Notes: generated by a model from the letters alone, not told the origin. A stretch of 64,000 nucleotides of DNA from Rhodothermales bacterium (GCA_951812345.1 OX638295.1:124001-188000); one strand, 5' to 3'. Shown: positions 12,071-21,965, numbered from the stretch's first letter. A program made the numbers and translations.

Positions 12071-15000
12071 TGCCGCTGAACGAACGCGTACATATAGCCC
12101 GACGCTTCCTCAGATCGATTCGTATCGACGCTGATCTCGATACAAGCTCGGCGCTTGAAGGTTTTGTTTGCCCGGCATCCTCCGCCCGCGTGCTGGAAAC
12201 CATGACTCGTCATGTTTCCGAAACAGGGCAGGGCGCCTTCATCTGGACAGGGCCATACGGAAGCGGCAAATCGAGCCTTGCGGTGGCGCTGAGTGCTCTA
12301 TTGAGCCATGATGTCGCTTTGAGAAAGTCGGCCAAAAACATCTTCGGCCCATCGCTTACGAAAAAATTCCGGACGGGCCTGCAAGCCACCACCAAGGGAC
12401 ATTGCATCATTCCGGTGGTGGGCAGGCGAGATAACCCCGCGACCGTTATCGGAGAAGCCCTTCGGAAGGCAGAAGTCGTTGTACGGCGGCCCCGTGGCGG
12501 CTGGACCGAAAGCAAGGTAATCTCATATCTGACGGAGGCTGCCGTTTCCGATGAACACGATGGGGTCATCCTGTTCATCGACGAAATGGGGAAATTCCTC
12601 GAGGCTGCGGCACAGAACGACGCCGACGTATACATTTTTCAGCAACTCGCCGAGGCCGCCTCTCGAAGCAAGGGACGTTTCCTGATCATCGGGGTACTGC
12701 ACCAGGCATTTGATGAATACGCCCATCGCCTTTCGCACGAAATGCGTGACGAATGGGCCAAGATTCAAGGGCGCTTCATTGATCTCGTCGTAAATGCCGC
12801 TGGCGAAGAGCAAATCGACCTGATTTCTCGCGCCATCGAGGGTGATCCTTCGTCTGAAGAAGCCGCTTCACTACCTGTTAAAAAAGTGGCTGCCTGTGTA
12901 CACCGGGAACGGGCAGAAGAGATCGCTCCGCTGGCCGATATGCTTGAAGGATGCTGGCCACTGCACCCCGTGACAGCCTGTTTGCTCGGTCCCATATCGC
13001 GGCAGCGTTTCGGGCAAAACCAGCGCAGCGTTTTCGGTTTTCTGAACTCCTCCGAACCCCACGGCTTTCAGGACTTTCTGAAACAGGCCGAAGACGATGA
13101 CCTGTACAGACCGAATCGTCTCTGGGATTACCTGCGCGTCAATCTTGAACCATCCATTCTGGCCTCCCCGGACGGGCATCGCTGGGCATTGGCGGTGGAG
13201 GCTCTCGAACGTTGCGAATCGCTGGGAAGCGCTCCGCTCGACCTTCGATTACTTAAGACCATCGCCGTCATCGACCTGTTCAAAGAGCGATCAGGAATCG
13301 TTGCGAACATAGACCTGTTGGCGTCCTGTTTTCCCGAAACGTCCCGCAAAAAACTCCAAGGAGCTTTTTCCCGGCTGAAGAAAGGGTCGTTCATCATTCT
13401 CAAAAAGTTTCTGGATGCGTATGCCGTATTCGCAGGGAGTGATTTCGATATAGAGCAGGCTACGCAGGATGCGCTGGACGATATAAACGAAATCGATTTT
13501 CAATCCCTTAACGCTCTGGCCGGCCTTCATCCAATTCTTGCCAAGCGGCATTATCACGAAACGGGCGTGCTGCGCTGGTTCGATGTGAAGATGGCACCGG
13601 CGTGCGACCTTCTGGAACACGCTACCCGCTTCGAGCCGAAAGGCGGGTCTACAGGCCAGTTCCTGCTTGCCATTCCAACGAAGGGGGAAACCGAACAACA
13701 GGCTACCGACTTTTGCTGGCAAGCCGCTCGTTATGACAAGAATGGAGATACCATCGTTGGCATCGCAGAAAAACCGGATGTTATTGTCTCCCTTGCCCGA
13801 GAATTGCTCGCGCTGGACAGGGTGAGAAACGATCATCCCGAATTGGCCGGGGATCCCGTAGCCCGGCGCGAAGTGTCTGCTCGCTATGCAACTGCACAGG
13901 CTCTGCTTGAAACCGAATTGCGTCAGGCATTCGATCATGCCTTATGGTTCCACAAAGACAAGGAATCCAAGCGCTACCGACATGTAGCCCTGAATGACCT
14001 TGCCTCCGATCTGGCGGATCACCGGTTCGAAAAATCTCCTCAACTGCATAACGAACTTCTTAACCGGCAGAAGCCATCGGCCAGCGCGGTTTCCGCACAG
14101 AATAACCTGCTGCGCCGAATGGTGTTGCACGAAAGCGAAGAACGGCTGGGCATCAAGGGATTCCCTGCGGAGGGAGGGCTCTTCGTCTCCATACTGGAAT
14201 CGACCGGTCTCTATGCTCAAGAGGACAATTTTTGGCGTTTTACCTCGCCCGTGGAGAGCAAAAACGACCCACGTAACTTGGCCCCCATGTGGAAGGCAGC
14301 GCTTGAACATGTGCAGGAACATGCCGGACGGACGGTTGCTGTCTCGGAATTGTTCGATCTCTGGCGAAAGCCGCCCTACGGCATCATGAATGGCTTAATG
14401 CCCATTTTTGCAGTAGCCTTTCTACTGTCTCAAAAGGACAAACTCGCTATTTACCGGGAAGGCTTGTTCAGAGCCCGGTTTGACGATGTGGATGTCGAGT
14501 ATCTTGCCAAAAAGCCCTCCAGCATTCAGATGCGCTGGATGGACATGGACGACACGGCACGCCGATTGCTGTCGGATATGGCAGACATCGTACGCAGCCT
14601 CGACTGCACCAATACGCTCGTTCACCTGAAGCCCCTGGATGTTGCGCGTGGCCTGATAGCCATTTACGATGCTTTGCCGCAATGGACCAAGCGGACCATG
14701 CAACTGTCTGCAAACGCAAAAAGTATACGAGACATCTTCAAACGGGCGCAGGACCCGAACAAGCTTCTCTTTGACGACATTCCGGGCGCCTTCGGAGAAA
14801 AGGTCACCTCTGCTGACGAAGAAAGTTTGCGCAGAATTACAAAAAGCATGCGCGAGGGACTGGAGGAACTGGTAGCGGCCTATCCTGCAATGTTGCATCG
14901 CCTGCACGACATCATGCTTGCAGAACTGCGCGTTCCGAACACTTCTCCCGCCTCCATGGCCGAATTGTGTGCCCGGGCCAAGAATATAAAGCATATATCC

Positions 15001-15453
15001 GGGGATTTTCGGATCGAAGCATTCGTCGGAAGGCTGTCCGTTTTCGCTGGCGATGATGAAACCTTCGAGGGCATAGCCAGCCTTGCCGCAAACAAGCCCC
15101 CACATACCTGGGTCGATCCCGACCTGGACAGAGCAACCATAGAGATCGCCGATCTGAGCCGAAGCTTTGTCAGAGCGGAGACCTTTGCAGGGGTTCAGGG
15201 CCGGACTGCGAAACGACAATCAATGGCTGTCATTGTACCTATACATGGCCGACCTACTCCTTTTCTGAAGGAGTTCGACATTGCCGATACCGATCGCGCC
15301 AGTGTGGATAAAATGACCCGGGCCATCAAAAACGCGGTCAAAGAGGTTGGTACCAACCGGCAAGATGTGATTCTGGCAGCACTGGCAGAAACCAGCAGGG
15401 ATATAGCTCAGGACACACCGCCTGTGAAGGAGAAGAAAAAGGAGGCCTCCTGA
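12070..15453 (+). CDS. sspC: Large P-loop ATPase, SspC-like
   Basis: An 1127-residue protein. Walker A is GPYGSGKS (Lys67) and Walker B is VILFIDE (Asp171/Glu172), so the ATPase core is at the N-terminus. The remaining ~850 residues are mostly helical with no membrane segments, and the end is Lys-rich (KEKKKEAS). It lies between DUF4007 and PAPS-reductase-like genes with TGATG overlaps on both sides, the expected place of SspC, the ATPase of single-strand phosphorothioation systems. A coupling role for DNA remodelling during nicking and sulfur transfer is inferred. I cannot tell from sequence alone how far the C-terminal region is conserved. Confidence 0.8.
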   Translation: MPLNERVHIARRFLRSIRIDADLDTSSALEGFVCPASSARVLETMTRHVSETGQGAFIWTGPYGSGKSSLAVALSALLSHDVALRKSAKNIFGPSLTKKFRTGLQATTKGHCIIPVVGRRDNPATVIGEALRKAEVVVRRPRGGWTESKVISYLTEAAVSDEHDGVILFIDEMGKFLEAAAQNDADVYIFQQLAEAASRSKGRFLIIGVLHQAFDEYAHRLSHEMRDEWAKIQGRFIDLVVNAAGEEQIDLISRAIEGDPSSEEAASLPVKKVAACVHRERAEEIAPLADMLEGCWPLHPVTACLLGPISRQRFGQNQRSVFGFLNSSEPHGFQDFLKQAEDDDLYRPNRLWDYLRVNLEPSILASPDGHRWALAVEALERCESLGSAPLDLRLLKTIAVIDLFKERSGIVANIDLLASCFPETSRKKLQGAFSRLKKGSFIILKKFLDAYAVFAGSDFDIEQATQDALDDINEIDFQSLNALAGLHPILAKRHYHETGVLRWFDVKMAPACDLLEHATRFEPKGGSTGQFLLAIPTKGETEQQATDFCWQAARYDKNGDTIVGIAEKPDVIVSLARELLALDRVRNDHPELAGDPVARREVSARYATAQALLETELRQAFDHALWFHKDKESKRYRHVALNDLASDLADHRFEKSPQLHNELLNRQKPSASAVSAQNNLLRRMVLHESEERLGIKGFPAEGGLFVSILESTGLYAQEDNFWRFTSPVESKNDPRNLAPMWKAALEHVQEHAGRTVAVSELFDLWRKPPYGIMNGLMPIFAVAFLLSQKDKLAIYREGLFRARFDDVDVEYLAKKPSSIQMRWMDMDDTARRLLSDMADIVRSLDCTNTLVHLKPLDVARGLIAIYDALPQWTKRTMQLSANAKSIRDIFKRAQDPNKLLFDDIPGAFGEKVTSADEESLRRITKSMREGLEELVAAYPAMLHRLHDIMLAELRVPNTSPASMAELCARAKNIKHISGDFRIEAFVGRLSVFAGDDETFEGIASLAANKPPHTWVDPDLDRATIEIADLSRSFVRAETFAGVQGRTAKRQSMAVIVPIHGRPTPFLKEFDIADTDRASVDKMTRAIKNAVKEVGTNRQDVILAALAETSRDIAQDTPPVKEKKKEAS

Positions 15454-16289
15454 TGGCTGGCCTCGTCAAACATGTTTTGGGACTCTCCGGCGGACGCGAC
15501 AGCGCGGCACTTGCCGTCTACATGCGTCAGTATCACCCCGAGTTGGAGATCGATTATTTCTTTACGGATACCGGTAAGGAATTGCCAGAAGTCTACGAAT
15601 ACCTCGGGCGATTGGAAGGTCTGCTGGGCCGCCCCATTCTCCGGCTCAATCCAGACCGGGATTTCGACTTCTGGCTCAAGCAATACAATGGGTTCCTCCC
15701 CTCGCCGCAAACCCGCTGGTGTACCCGCCAGTTGAAATTGCGACCCTTCGAACACTGGGTGCGCCCGATGCTCGATGACGGCGCAACCGTTTACAGTTAC
15801 GTCGCGATCCGCAGCGACGAATCATACCGGGAAGGCTACGCCTCCAAGCACGAAAACCTGATCGTGCGGCTCCCTTTCAAAGAGGCAGGTATCGACAAAG
15901 CGGGTGTCTTGGAGATTCTTGAATCGGCAGGTATCGGTCTGCCAACGTACTACTCCTGGCGCACGCGCAGCGGCTGCACATTCTGTTTCTTCCAGCAGAA
16001 AATCGAGTGGGTGCGCCTCAGAGAAGAGCATCCCGAAGCGTTCGAGGAAGCCAAGGCATACGAAAAAAACGCCCTTGACGATGGCTCGCCGTTTACCTGG
16101 AGTCAGGGCGAATCACTGGACGAATTGGAACAACCGGAACGGATTGAGCAAATCAGACAGGATCACGAGGAACGGCTTGTTCGTATGCAGGCGCGAGTTC
16201 AACAAAATCCGCTAAGGCCGGATAGCGAGCCTTTGGATATTGACGATCTGTATGGGAAAGCAAAGGTTTGTTTGGCATGTCACAAGTAA
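15453..16289 (+). CDS. sspD: PAPS-reductase-like PP-loop protein, SspD/DndC-like
   Basis: A 278-residue PP-loop protein. The pyrophosphatase loop LSGGRDSAALAVYM is at residues 11-24, followed by FFTDTGKELPEV and WCTRQLK (Cys90). Two CxxC pairs (CTFC at 175-178, CLAC at 273-276) could hold a metal or iron-sulfur cluster. In phosphorothioation systems this family (SspD, DndC) activates the DNA backbone with ATP so that sulfur from the desulfurase can be inserted. The start overlaps the sspC stop (TGATG) and the end overlaps the start of the helicase gene by 13 bp. Confidence 0.85.
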   Translation: MAGLVKHVLGLSGGRDSAALAVYMRQYHPELEIDYFFTDTGKELPEVYEYLGRLEGLLGRPILRLNPDRDFDFWLKQYNGFLPSPQTRWCTRQLKLRPFEHWVRPMLDDGATVYSYVAIRSDESYREGYASKHENLIVRLPFKEAGIDKAGVLEILESAGIGLPTYYSWRTRSGCTFCFFQQKIEWVRLREEHPEAFEEAKAYEKNALDDGSPFTWSQGESLDELEQPERIEQIRQDHEERLVRMQARVQQNPLRPDSEPLDIDDLYGKAKVCLACHK

Positions 16290-17905
16290 CTGATAACTAT
16301 GTAGGAGAAACGCCAGGACTGCGGCCCTCACAGATTTTCGAAAATCTTGACGATTGCCGGGCAGAGCGACTTCTACCCAAAGGAGCGTTCAAACTAATCC
16401 AAACTCTGGCCCCCGAACGCCTCAATAGCTCCAAGCGAGCAGAGACCCTCGGGGAGATGCTCTCAATCGAAATCGCGATCAACGATCCCGAGAGACGACT
16501 GATCCTGCTGGACGCTGTACCGACATTCAAGATCGGTGAACTAGAGGGGCGAATCGGGATGAGCATTGATGAACTACAACAAAAAAACGAACTTGAGCAG
16601 TCACTACGTCAGGAATTAGCGGGATTTTTGGGATCGGCGGCAACCGCTGATCGGCCCATTATTGCTTCTGAGGTGGCCGAGACCGTGAAACCAACGAGAG
16701 GTTTGTTTCCTCATCAGAAACAGGCTGCTAGTGACGTTGAGCGGTATCTATATTACGAAAATCACCGTGTCATGCTGCACCTGCCAACAGGTGTTGGGAA
16801 AACGCGGACAGCAATGAGTATTATTGCTACCCATCTTCGAAGCCGTTTCCCAGGATTGGTGATTTGGCTGGCTGCAACTCGGGAACTCCTTGAACAGGCA
16901 GCCGGTGAGTTTGAACTAACCTGGAAATCTGTAGGGGATCGACAAGTCGATTGTCTGCGTTTCTGGTCGCATCATAATTCACCAATCGACAAGGTGACGG
17001 ACGGTATTGTCATCGCTGGCTTAGCCAAGTTACATTCTTATGGGAAGAAGAGGGAACGGCTATGGGATTTGGGAGACCGTACAACAATGGTGGTGTTCGA
17101 TGAAGCGCATCAGGCTGTGGCTACCACATACCGAGATATTGTCGAAACGATTGTCTGCCGAAAGACCGCACCCCTTCTTGGATTAAGTGCAACGCCTGGA
17201 CGTACTTGGGGAAACCCTGAAGTGGACGCTGCGGTTGCTGAATTATTTTTAGAAAACAAGGTAATGCTTGATTTTGGGGGTACTAATCCGATTAGGCATC
17301 TTACAGATGAGGGATATCTCGCTGCCGTCGATTTCTCACTTCTCAACAGTGAGCCAGGTATACAACTCTCTGACGCAGACATTGCAGATATATCAAAAGC
17401 ATTGGATATTCCCGATGCCCTAGCTGCTCGACTGGGCGAGGACGAACAGCGCAACCTGCGCATTGTTCAGAAGCTACTTGAACTCGCAGAAACACATCCA
17501 CGTATCCTCGTTTTTGCAGCTTCTGTGGACAATGCATTGTTATTGGAAAGTGTTTGTAAGGCCGTTGGCCTCAAGGCTGAGGCAGTTACTGGAAAAACTG
17601 ATGCCACTGTACGAAAGCACATGATCGACCGATTCAAGAGAAGGGATGCCTATAGTCGTATACTGATCAACTTTGGCGTACTTACAACGGGATTCGATGC
17701 TCCGGCAGCCAGTGCTGCGCTGATTGCTCGTCCGACAAAATCCTTGGTTTTATACAGCCAAATGGTGGGGCGCGTTATTCGAGGCCCCTTGGCAGGAGGA
17801 ACCGAACGATGCGAAGTAGTAACCGTGGTCGACACTACTTTACCTGGTTTCGGCGATATCGCCGAAGCGTTCACAAACTGGGAAGACGTATGGAACACAA
17901 CTTGA
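16277..17905 (+). CDS. sspF: DEAH-box SF2 helicase, SspF-like
   Basis: A 542-residue superfamily 2 helicase: motif I HLPTGVGKTRTA, motif II VVFDEAHQAV, motif III LGLSATPGRTW, motif V VLTTGFDAPAAS and motif VI QMVGRVIRG. The first ~140 residues are a separate domain without known motifs. No nuclease domain is seen, so cleavage would have to come from a partner. The ATG at 16277 follows AAAGG by 10 bp and lies inside the sspD end; a TTG at 16268 is an alternative. Together with the next two genes it fits the SspFGH effector module described as acting on DNA lacking phosphorothioation. Base composition turns AT-rich from here on. Confidence 0.78.
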   Translation: MSQVTDNYVGETPGLRPSQIFENLDDCRAERLLPKGAFKLIQTLAPERLNSSKRAETLGEMLSIEIAINDPERRLILLDAVPTFKIGELEGRIGMSIDELQQKNELEQSLRQELAGFLGSAATADRPIIASEVAETVKPTRGLFPHQKQAASDVERYLYYENHRVMLHLPTGVGKTRTAMSIIATHLRSRFPGLVIWLAATRELLEQAAGEFELTWKSVGDRQVDCLRFWSHHNSPIDKVTDGIVIAGLAKLHSYGKKRERLWDLGDRTTMVVFDEAHQAVATTYRDIVETIVCRKTAPLLGLSATPGRTWGNPEVDAAVAELFLENKVMLDFGGTNPIRHLTDEGYLAAVDFSLLNSEPGIQLSDADIADISKALDIPDALAARLGEDEQRNLRIVQKLLELAETHPRILVFAASVDNALLLESVCKAVGLKAEAVTGKTDATVRKHMIDRFKRRDAYSRILINFGVLTTGFDAPAASAALIARPTKSLVLYSQMVGRVIRGPLAGGTERCEVVTVVDTTLPGFGDIAEAFTNWEDVWNTT

Positions 17906-19794
17906 TAGAGGATATGCAACCAAGACAACAAGAACTTGAATTTTCAATCGTATCACCGAGACTCACCCTCGAAGCGATGCGTGATAGCGGATACAAAAGC
18001 ACGGATCACGCACTTGCCGAGCTTATCGATAATTCTGTGGATGCTGGAGCTAGCTTGGTGGAAATAATCGCAGTCGAAGCACCCCCCAATCCTAACCAAG
18101 CCTACGCGCGCGCTCGAGTCAGCGAGATTGCGGTAGCCGACAATGGTGAAGGAATGGATAAAATTACTCTAAGGCGTGCGTTGAGATTCGGTGATGGAAC
18201 GCGTCTTGATCGACGGAGGCGGGGTATAGGCCGCTTCGGCGTCGGGCTCCCCCAGTCCTCGATTTCACAGTGTCAGCGGGTAGATATTTGGACATGGCAA
18301 AATGGCCCCGATAATGCCTTCCATTGCTATCTTGATCTTGACGAAATCAAAAACAGTGGGCGAGGAGACGTACCCGAACCATCCATTAGTAAAGTTCCGG
18401 ACAGGTGGCGGAGGGTAGTATCAAACACCTCTGAAAAAACTGGAACCTTGGTAGTGTGGAGCAAACTTGATCGGGTTCGATTGAAAGGAGGAGCAAAAAA
18501 CCTGAAACAAACCGCAGACCTTTGTGGGCGGATTTATCGAAAGTATCTCACAGATGACAAAAACCAGATTCTGATCAATTTGATGCTTGCTGCCTCCGAT
18601 GAGGACAACTGTCTGACAATTAAGCATGAGGAAGACTGCCCGCCGAACGATCCTCTTTATCTGATGTGTCCTTCTTCGACTCCTGAACCATTTCAGGATC
18701 AACCTATGTTTAAGCTGTTTAACGAACGAAAGTGGTTGATTAAGGTTGACGAAATAGAAGGACAAATTCACGTGCGTTGTACAATGGCTCGTCCAGATGC
18801 TATAAATGAGAGATTGTCTAATATCGCTTGGCCTAAATCATTTCCCAAAGCTGGCAGCGCTCCTTGGGGTAAGCATGCTGATAGGAATAAAGGAGTTTCT
18901 ATTGTCCGAGCCAGACGTGAACTCGAAATGAGCACTGCTTGGATCAATAACCATGAACCAGAAGAACGTTGGTGGTCTATAGAGATTGAATTTGATCCGA
19001 TTTTTGATGATATATTTGGCGTAGTAAATAATAAACAACATGCTAATATTTTTGTTAGTGGTGCAGGTTTCGACAATAAAGAGGGTTATAAAGAATATTT
19101 GGAAGATGATGAAACATATGGCCAATTTGTAGATCGGTTGCAAGAAACATCCGATCCCAGATACCACCTCGTGGAAATATGGAATTGGATTAATGACCAA
19201 ATCAGACAAATGAGAGAGGAGAGAAAAAAAATTATGCGAGGTACAGGCCCCGAACCTCGTCATCCACAAACTGGAGTGAAGGTCGAAGATTCTGCAAGTG
19301 ATGTAATTAATGATCAAAAAGAACGCGGTGAAATGGGGGACACAGATAATGCTCCCATAATAAGTGACGAAGAAAAAATTGGACAAATCACTGAATCAGC
19401 CAAACAATTTCGTGTGGAAGAAAAAACTGCTCGAAAATGGGCTGAAGAGACTGTGCATAGTGGTCGGCGAGTGCAACTTAAATCGGTTACTCTGGGCCAT
19501 CGTGATGCTTTTTTCGATGTCGAACCGGTAAATGACGTAATTCAAGTGTGGCTAAATGATAGGCATCCGGTCTATGAACATTTTATTGATGTTTTGACTT
19601 CTGAAATTGAAGACCAGACTACAGCGGAACTTGCTGAACGTCTTGAAAAGGCATCGTTTACGCTTCGAATGCTATTAATCGCTTGGGCGCGATACGAAGA
19701 TAAATCACCATCAGGCATGAAAGACAACCTTGAGGATATTCGAATGGATTGGGGACGAGAGGCACGGAAATTCCTAAGCGTGATTGAAACATGA
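17890..19794 (+). CDS. sspG: GHKL (HSP90-like) ATPase, SspG-like
   Basis: A 634-residue protein with an N-terminal GHKL ATP-binding fold: N-box HALAELIDNSVDAGAS, G1 VADNGEGMDK, and the G2 region RRGIGRFGVGLPQSS. The middle and C-terminal parts are unassigned; residues near 500 are charged and probably helical. Two starts are possible: ATG 17890 (GGAAG five bases upstream, 16-bp overlap with the helicase) and ATG 17914 (AGAGGAT just before). Such ATPases often act as clamps or switches beside a helicase and nuclease. Strikingly AT-rich: I count 17 G/C in the 60 bases 19021-19080. The SspG name rests on operon order. Confidence 0.72.
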   Translation: MEHNLIEDMQPRQQELEFSIVSPRLTLEAMRDSGYKSTDHALAELIDNSVDAGASLVEIIAVEAPPNPNQAYARARVSEIAVADNGEGMDKITLRRALRFGDGTRLDRRRRGIGRFGVGLPQSSISQCQRVDIWTWQNGPDNAFHCYLDLDEIKNSGRGDVPEPSISKVPDRWRRVVSNTSEKTGTLVVWSKLDRVRLKGGAKNLKQTADLCGRIYRKYLTDDKNQILINLMLAASDEDNCLTIKHEEDCPPNDPLYLMCPSSTPEPFQDQPMFKLFNERKWLIKVDEIEGQIHVRCTMARPDAINERLSNIAWPKSFPKAGSAPWGKHADRNKGVSIVRARRELEMSTAWINNHEPEERWWSIEIEFDPIFDDIFGVVNNKQHANIFVSGAGFDNKEGYKEYLEDDETYGQFVDRLQETSDPRYHLVEIWNWINDQIRQMREERKKIMRGTGPEPRHPQTGVKVEDSASDVINDQKERGEMGDTDNAPIISDEEKIGQITESAKQFRVEEKTARKWAEETVHSGRRVQLKSVTLGHRDAFFDVEPVNDVIQVWLNDRHPVYEHFIDVLTSEIEDQTTAELAERLEKASFTLRMLLIAWARYEDKSPSGMKDNLEDIRMDWGREARKFLSVIET

Positions 19795-20705
19795 AAACCC
19801 TAGGCGACGATATTGTTTCACTCCTTGGTTCGGCCAAGCATAACGCTCTGGTCGTAGCGCCGTTTATGCGTTCGGAGGCTCTATCCCGTCTTCTCGACAG
19901 CATTTCTGATGGTGTAGAAATTACTGTGGTTACGCGATGGCGCCCTGCGGATTTGCTGTCAGGTGCATCTGATCTTGACATATACGATGTAATTAAATCA
20001 AAGAATGCAGCTTTATACATCCGACATGATCTGCATGCGAAACATTTTGCTGCAGATGACAGGTGTCTGATCGGATCAGCTAACGTTACTCTCACCGCCC
20101 TTGGATGGCGAACACCTGCCAATTTGGAATTACTTACACCCATCAGTCGAAAGTCCCAGTCTATTATAAATTTTGAAAAGGTATTGTTTTCTGGAACAAT
20201 ACTTGCAACTGCACAGCAACGCGATTTTTTGACTAAATTTCTTTCCCAACTTCGCAAGTTAGACATTTCAATACCAAATGCAGGAGATGATAAATGGTAT
20301 CCTTTACCCCCGGATTGGATTCCGCAAATAAGAAATCCTGAAGAACTCTATTCTGTATATAATCAAAATACCGATGTCAGTCGCACTGCTTTGAAAAGTA
20401 TGAAGAAAGAGATCGATCAGATTGGTGTTATTCCCGGACTGAATGAAGAGGAATTTCGGATGTGGATTGCGGCAAAAATTGGCCAAGCGCCCCTTATCGT
20501 ACAAGTCATTCAGCATATTGAAGAGCATGGCGACATGACCGAAGATGCTCTCAGTGATATACTGAATCAAACCGACAGTGACGAGACAAGACCCGAAGCA
20601 CGAGAGGTGCTTGAGGTACTCAAATACTGGCTTACGTACTTCCTGCAAACGCACTACCAAACTGCACCAGACTCAATTAAGCTAATACGAGCCAAAAACA
20701 TATAG
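19791..20705 (+). CDS. sspH: Phospholipase-D-fold putative nuclease, SspH-like
   Basis: A 304-residue protein with one clear HxKx4D motif (His82, Lys84, Asp89) followed by GSANVT, the signature of PLD-superfamily nucleases and phosphodiesterases. These usually work as dimers so that two HKD halves form one active site. The rest is mainly helical, ending in a region reminiscent of a small winged-helix (EEHGDMTEDALSDIL). The ATG overlaps the stop of the preceding gene by four bases (ATGA). As the only nuclease-like product in the operon it is the best candidate for the DNA-damaging subunit of the effector module. Confidence 0.75.
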   Translation: MKTLGDDIVSLLGSAKHNALVVAPFMRSEALSRLLDSISDGVEITVVTRWRPADLLSGASDLDIYDVIKSKNAALYIRHDLHAKHFAADDRCLIGSANVTLTALGWRTPANLELLTPISRKSQSIINFEKVLFSGTILATAQQRDFLTKFLSQLRKLDISIPNAGDDKWYPLPPDWIPQIRNPEELYSVYNQNTDVSRTALKSMKKEIDQIGVIPGLNEEEFRMWIAAKIGQAPLIVQVIQHIEEHGDMTEDALSDILNQTDSDETRPEAREVLEVLKYWLTYFLQTHYQTAPDSIKLIRAKNI

Positions 20706-20756
20706 AACGCCAGTTCAGAGATACTCTGTCTCCGTCCATAAACAAACTCACACCCC

Positions 20757-21965
20757 ATGACCACCCCACACCTCCCTCACCGGGCCGCGATCCTGGCCGC
20801 CCTGATCCCGTTGATGCTGCTGTCCTGCGGAAGCCCCTCCAACTCTGCCCAGGACGCCGATCCGAACAACGCGGCCTTCGTCACCCTGCTGGGCAACGAT
20901 ACGCTCGCCGTGGAGCAGTTCGTACGGACACCCACCCGGATAGTGGCCGAAGTCGTGCTGCGCACGCCCACTACCACCGTGCGCGAGTATCTGCTGGAGA
21001 CGGACGAGGCCGGCGCATTGCAGCAATACATAGCATTGATTGGAGCGCCTTCCGACTCCGCCGATGCTCTTCTGCCGGTCCGGGCTGAGGTAAAAACCCT
21101 CGTGGGCGATAGCCTGATCACCGTCGTCACGGAAGGAGACGTAGACGATCCCCGTATCTCCCGCACCGCCATCGCCGCACACGGCGGCATGCTACCCTTT
21201 CTCGACATGATCCACTGGCCCTTCGAATTGATGCTGACGCGCGCCTACGCTTCCGGCGCCGACAGCGTCTCGCAGGACCTCTTCACCGGTCGCGGCTCCA
21301 TGTCGTTCGTTGTCCGGCGCATCTCCGACAACGCCATGACCGCGCAGCATCCCTTCCGGGGCACGATGGACGTCCGGGTAGACGAAGCGGGGCGGCTGCT
21401 CCACCTCGACGCCGGAGCCACCACGCGCAAACTGACCGTCGAACGCGTACCGTCGGTAGATATCGAAGGACTGGCGGAATCCTTTGCCGCGCGGGACCGG
21501 GAAGGCCGTTCGTTCGGCGCCCTGTCGGGCCGGGGCGAGGTCAACGCCACGGTGCATGGCGCGGCCATCCAGGTCGACTACGGCACGCCCTCGAAACGGG
21601 GCCGCGAACTCTTCGGCGCGCTGGTCCCTTACGGCGAAGTCTGGCGGACCGGCGCCAACCGGGCCACGCACTTTACCACGGACCGCAACCTCGTCGTCCG
21701 CGACCTTGAAGTGCCTGCCGGCGAATACACCCTCTACTCCATCCCCTCCGAAGAAGGCGGCCTGCTGCTCATCAACACGCAGACGGGCCAGGGCGGCACG
21801 ACCTACAATGAGGACCAGGACCTGGGCCGCGTCGAACTAACCCGGACCACCCTCGACGAATCGGTTGAAGTCTTCACCATCCTTGTCGAAGAAACGGACG
21901 AAGGCGGCGAACTCAAATTACAGTGGGGCATGACGGAATTGTCCGTTCCGTTCGGGGTGGAGTAG
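20757..21965 (+). CDS. Exported lipoprotein with DUF2911 domain
   Basis: A 402-residue protein with a lipoprotein signal (hydrophobic AAILAALIPLMLLSC, lipid-modified Cys24). The C-terminal ~140 residues are a DUF2911 domain (VDYGTPSKRGRELFG, PYGEVWRTGANRATHFTTD, VPAGEYTLYSIP). The middle part is a beta-rich domain found with DUF2911 in related genomes. Function of the family is unknown; periplasmic or outer-membrane location is inferred. GC returns to the high chromosomal level here, marking the right border of the defence island about 50 bp upstream. Confidence 0.82.
   Translation: MTTPHLPHRAAILAALIPLMLLSCGSPSNSAQDADPNNAAFVTLLGNDTLAVEQFVRTPTRIVAEVVLRTPTTTVREYLLETDEAGALQQYIALIGAPSDSADALLPVRAEVKTLVGDSLITVVTEGDVDDPRISRTAIAAHGGMLPFLDMIHWPFELMLTRAYASGADSVSQDLFTGRGSMSFVVRRISDNAMTAQHPFRGTMDVRVDEAGRLLHLDAGATTRKLTVERVPSVDIEGLAESFAARDREGRSFGALSGRGEVNATVHGAAIQVDYGTPSKRGRELFGALVPYGEVWRTGANRATHFTTDRNLVVRDLEVPAGEYTLYSIPSEEGGLLLINTQTGQGGTTYNEDQDLGRVELTRTTLDESVEVFTILVEETDEGGELKLQWGMTELSVPFGVE

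Noticed and set aside
15303-15311. TGTGGATAA, a perfect DnaA box
   Set aside because: Single site inside sspC; one such 9-mer in 64 kb is expected by chance and there is no cluster.
9592-16289. Naming the phosphorothioation genes dndA-dndE
   Set aside because: No DndB, DndD or DndE-like proteins are present. DUF4007 plus the giant ATPase fits Ssp instead.
16277-17905. Type I restriction HsdR or BREX/DISARM helicase
   Set aside because: No nuclease domain, no hsdM/hsdS, no methyltransferase or PglZ gene nearby; the context is phosphorothioation.
20708-20725. AGAGATACTCTG resembling a repeat terminus after sspH
   Set aside because: Short match without the rest of the terminus or a partner end; not counted as a copy.
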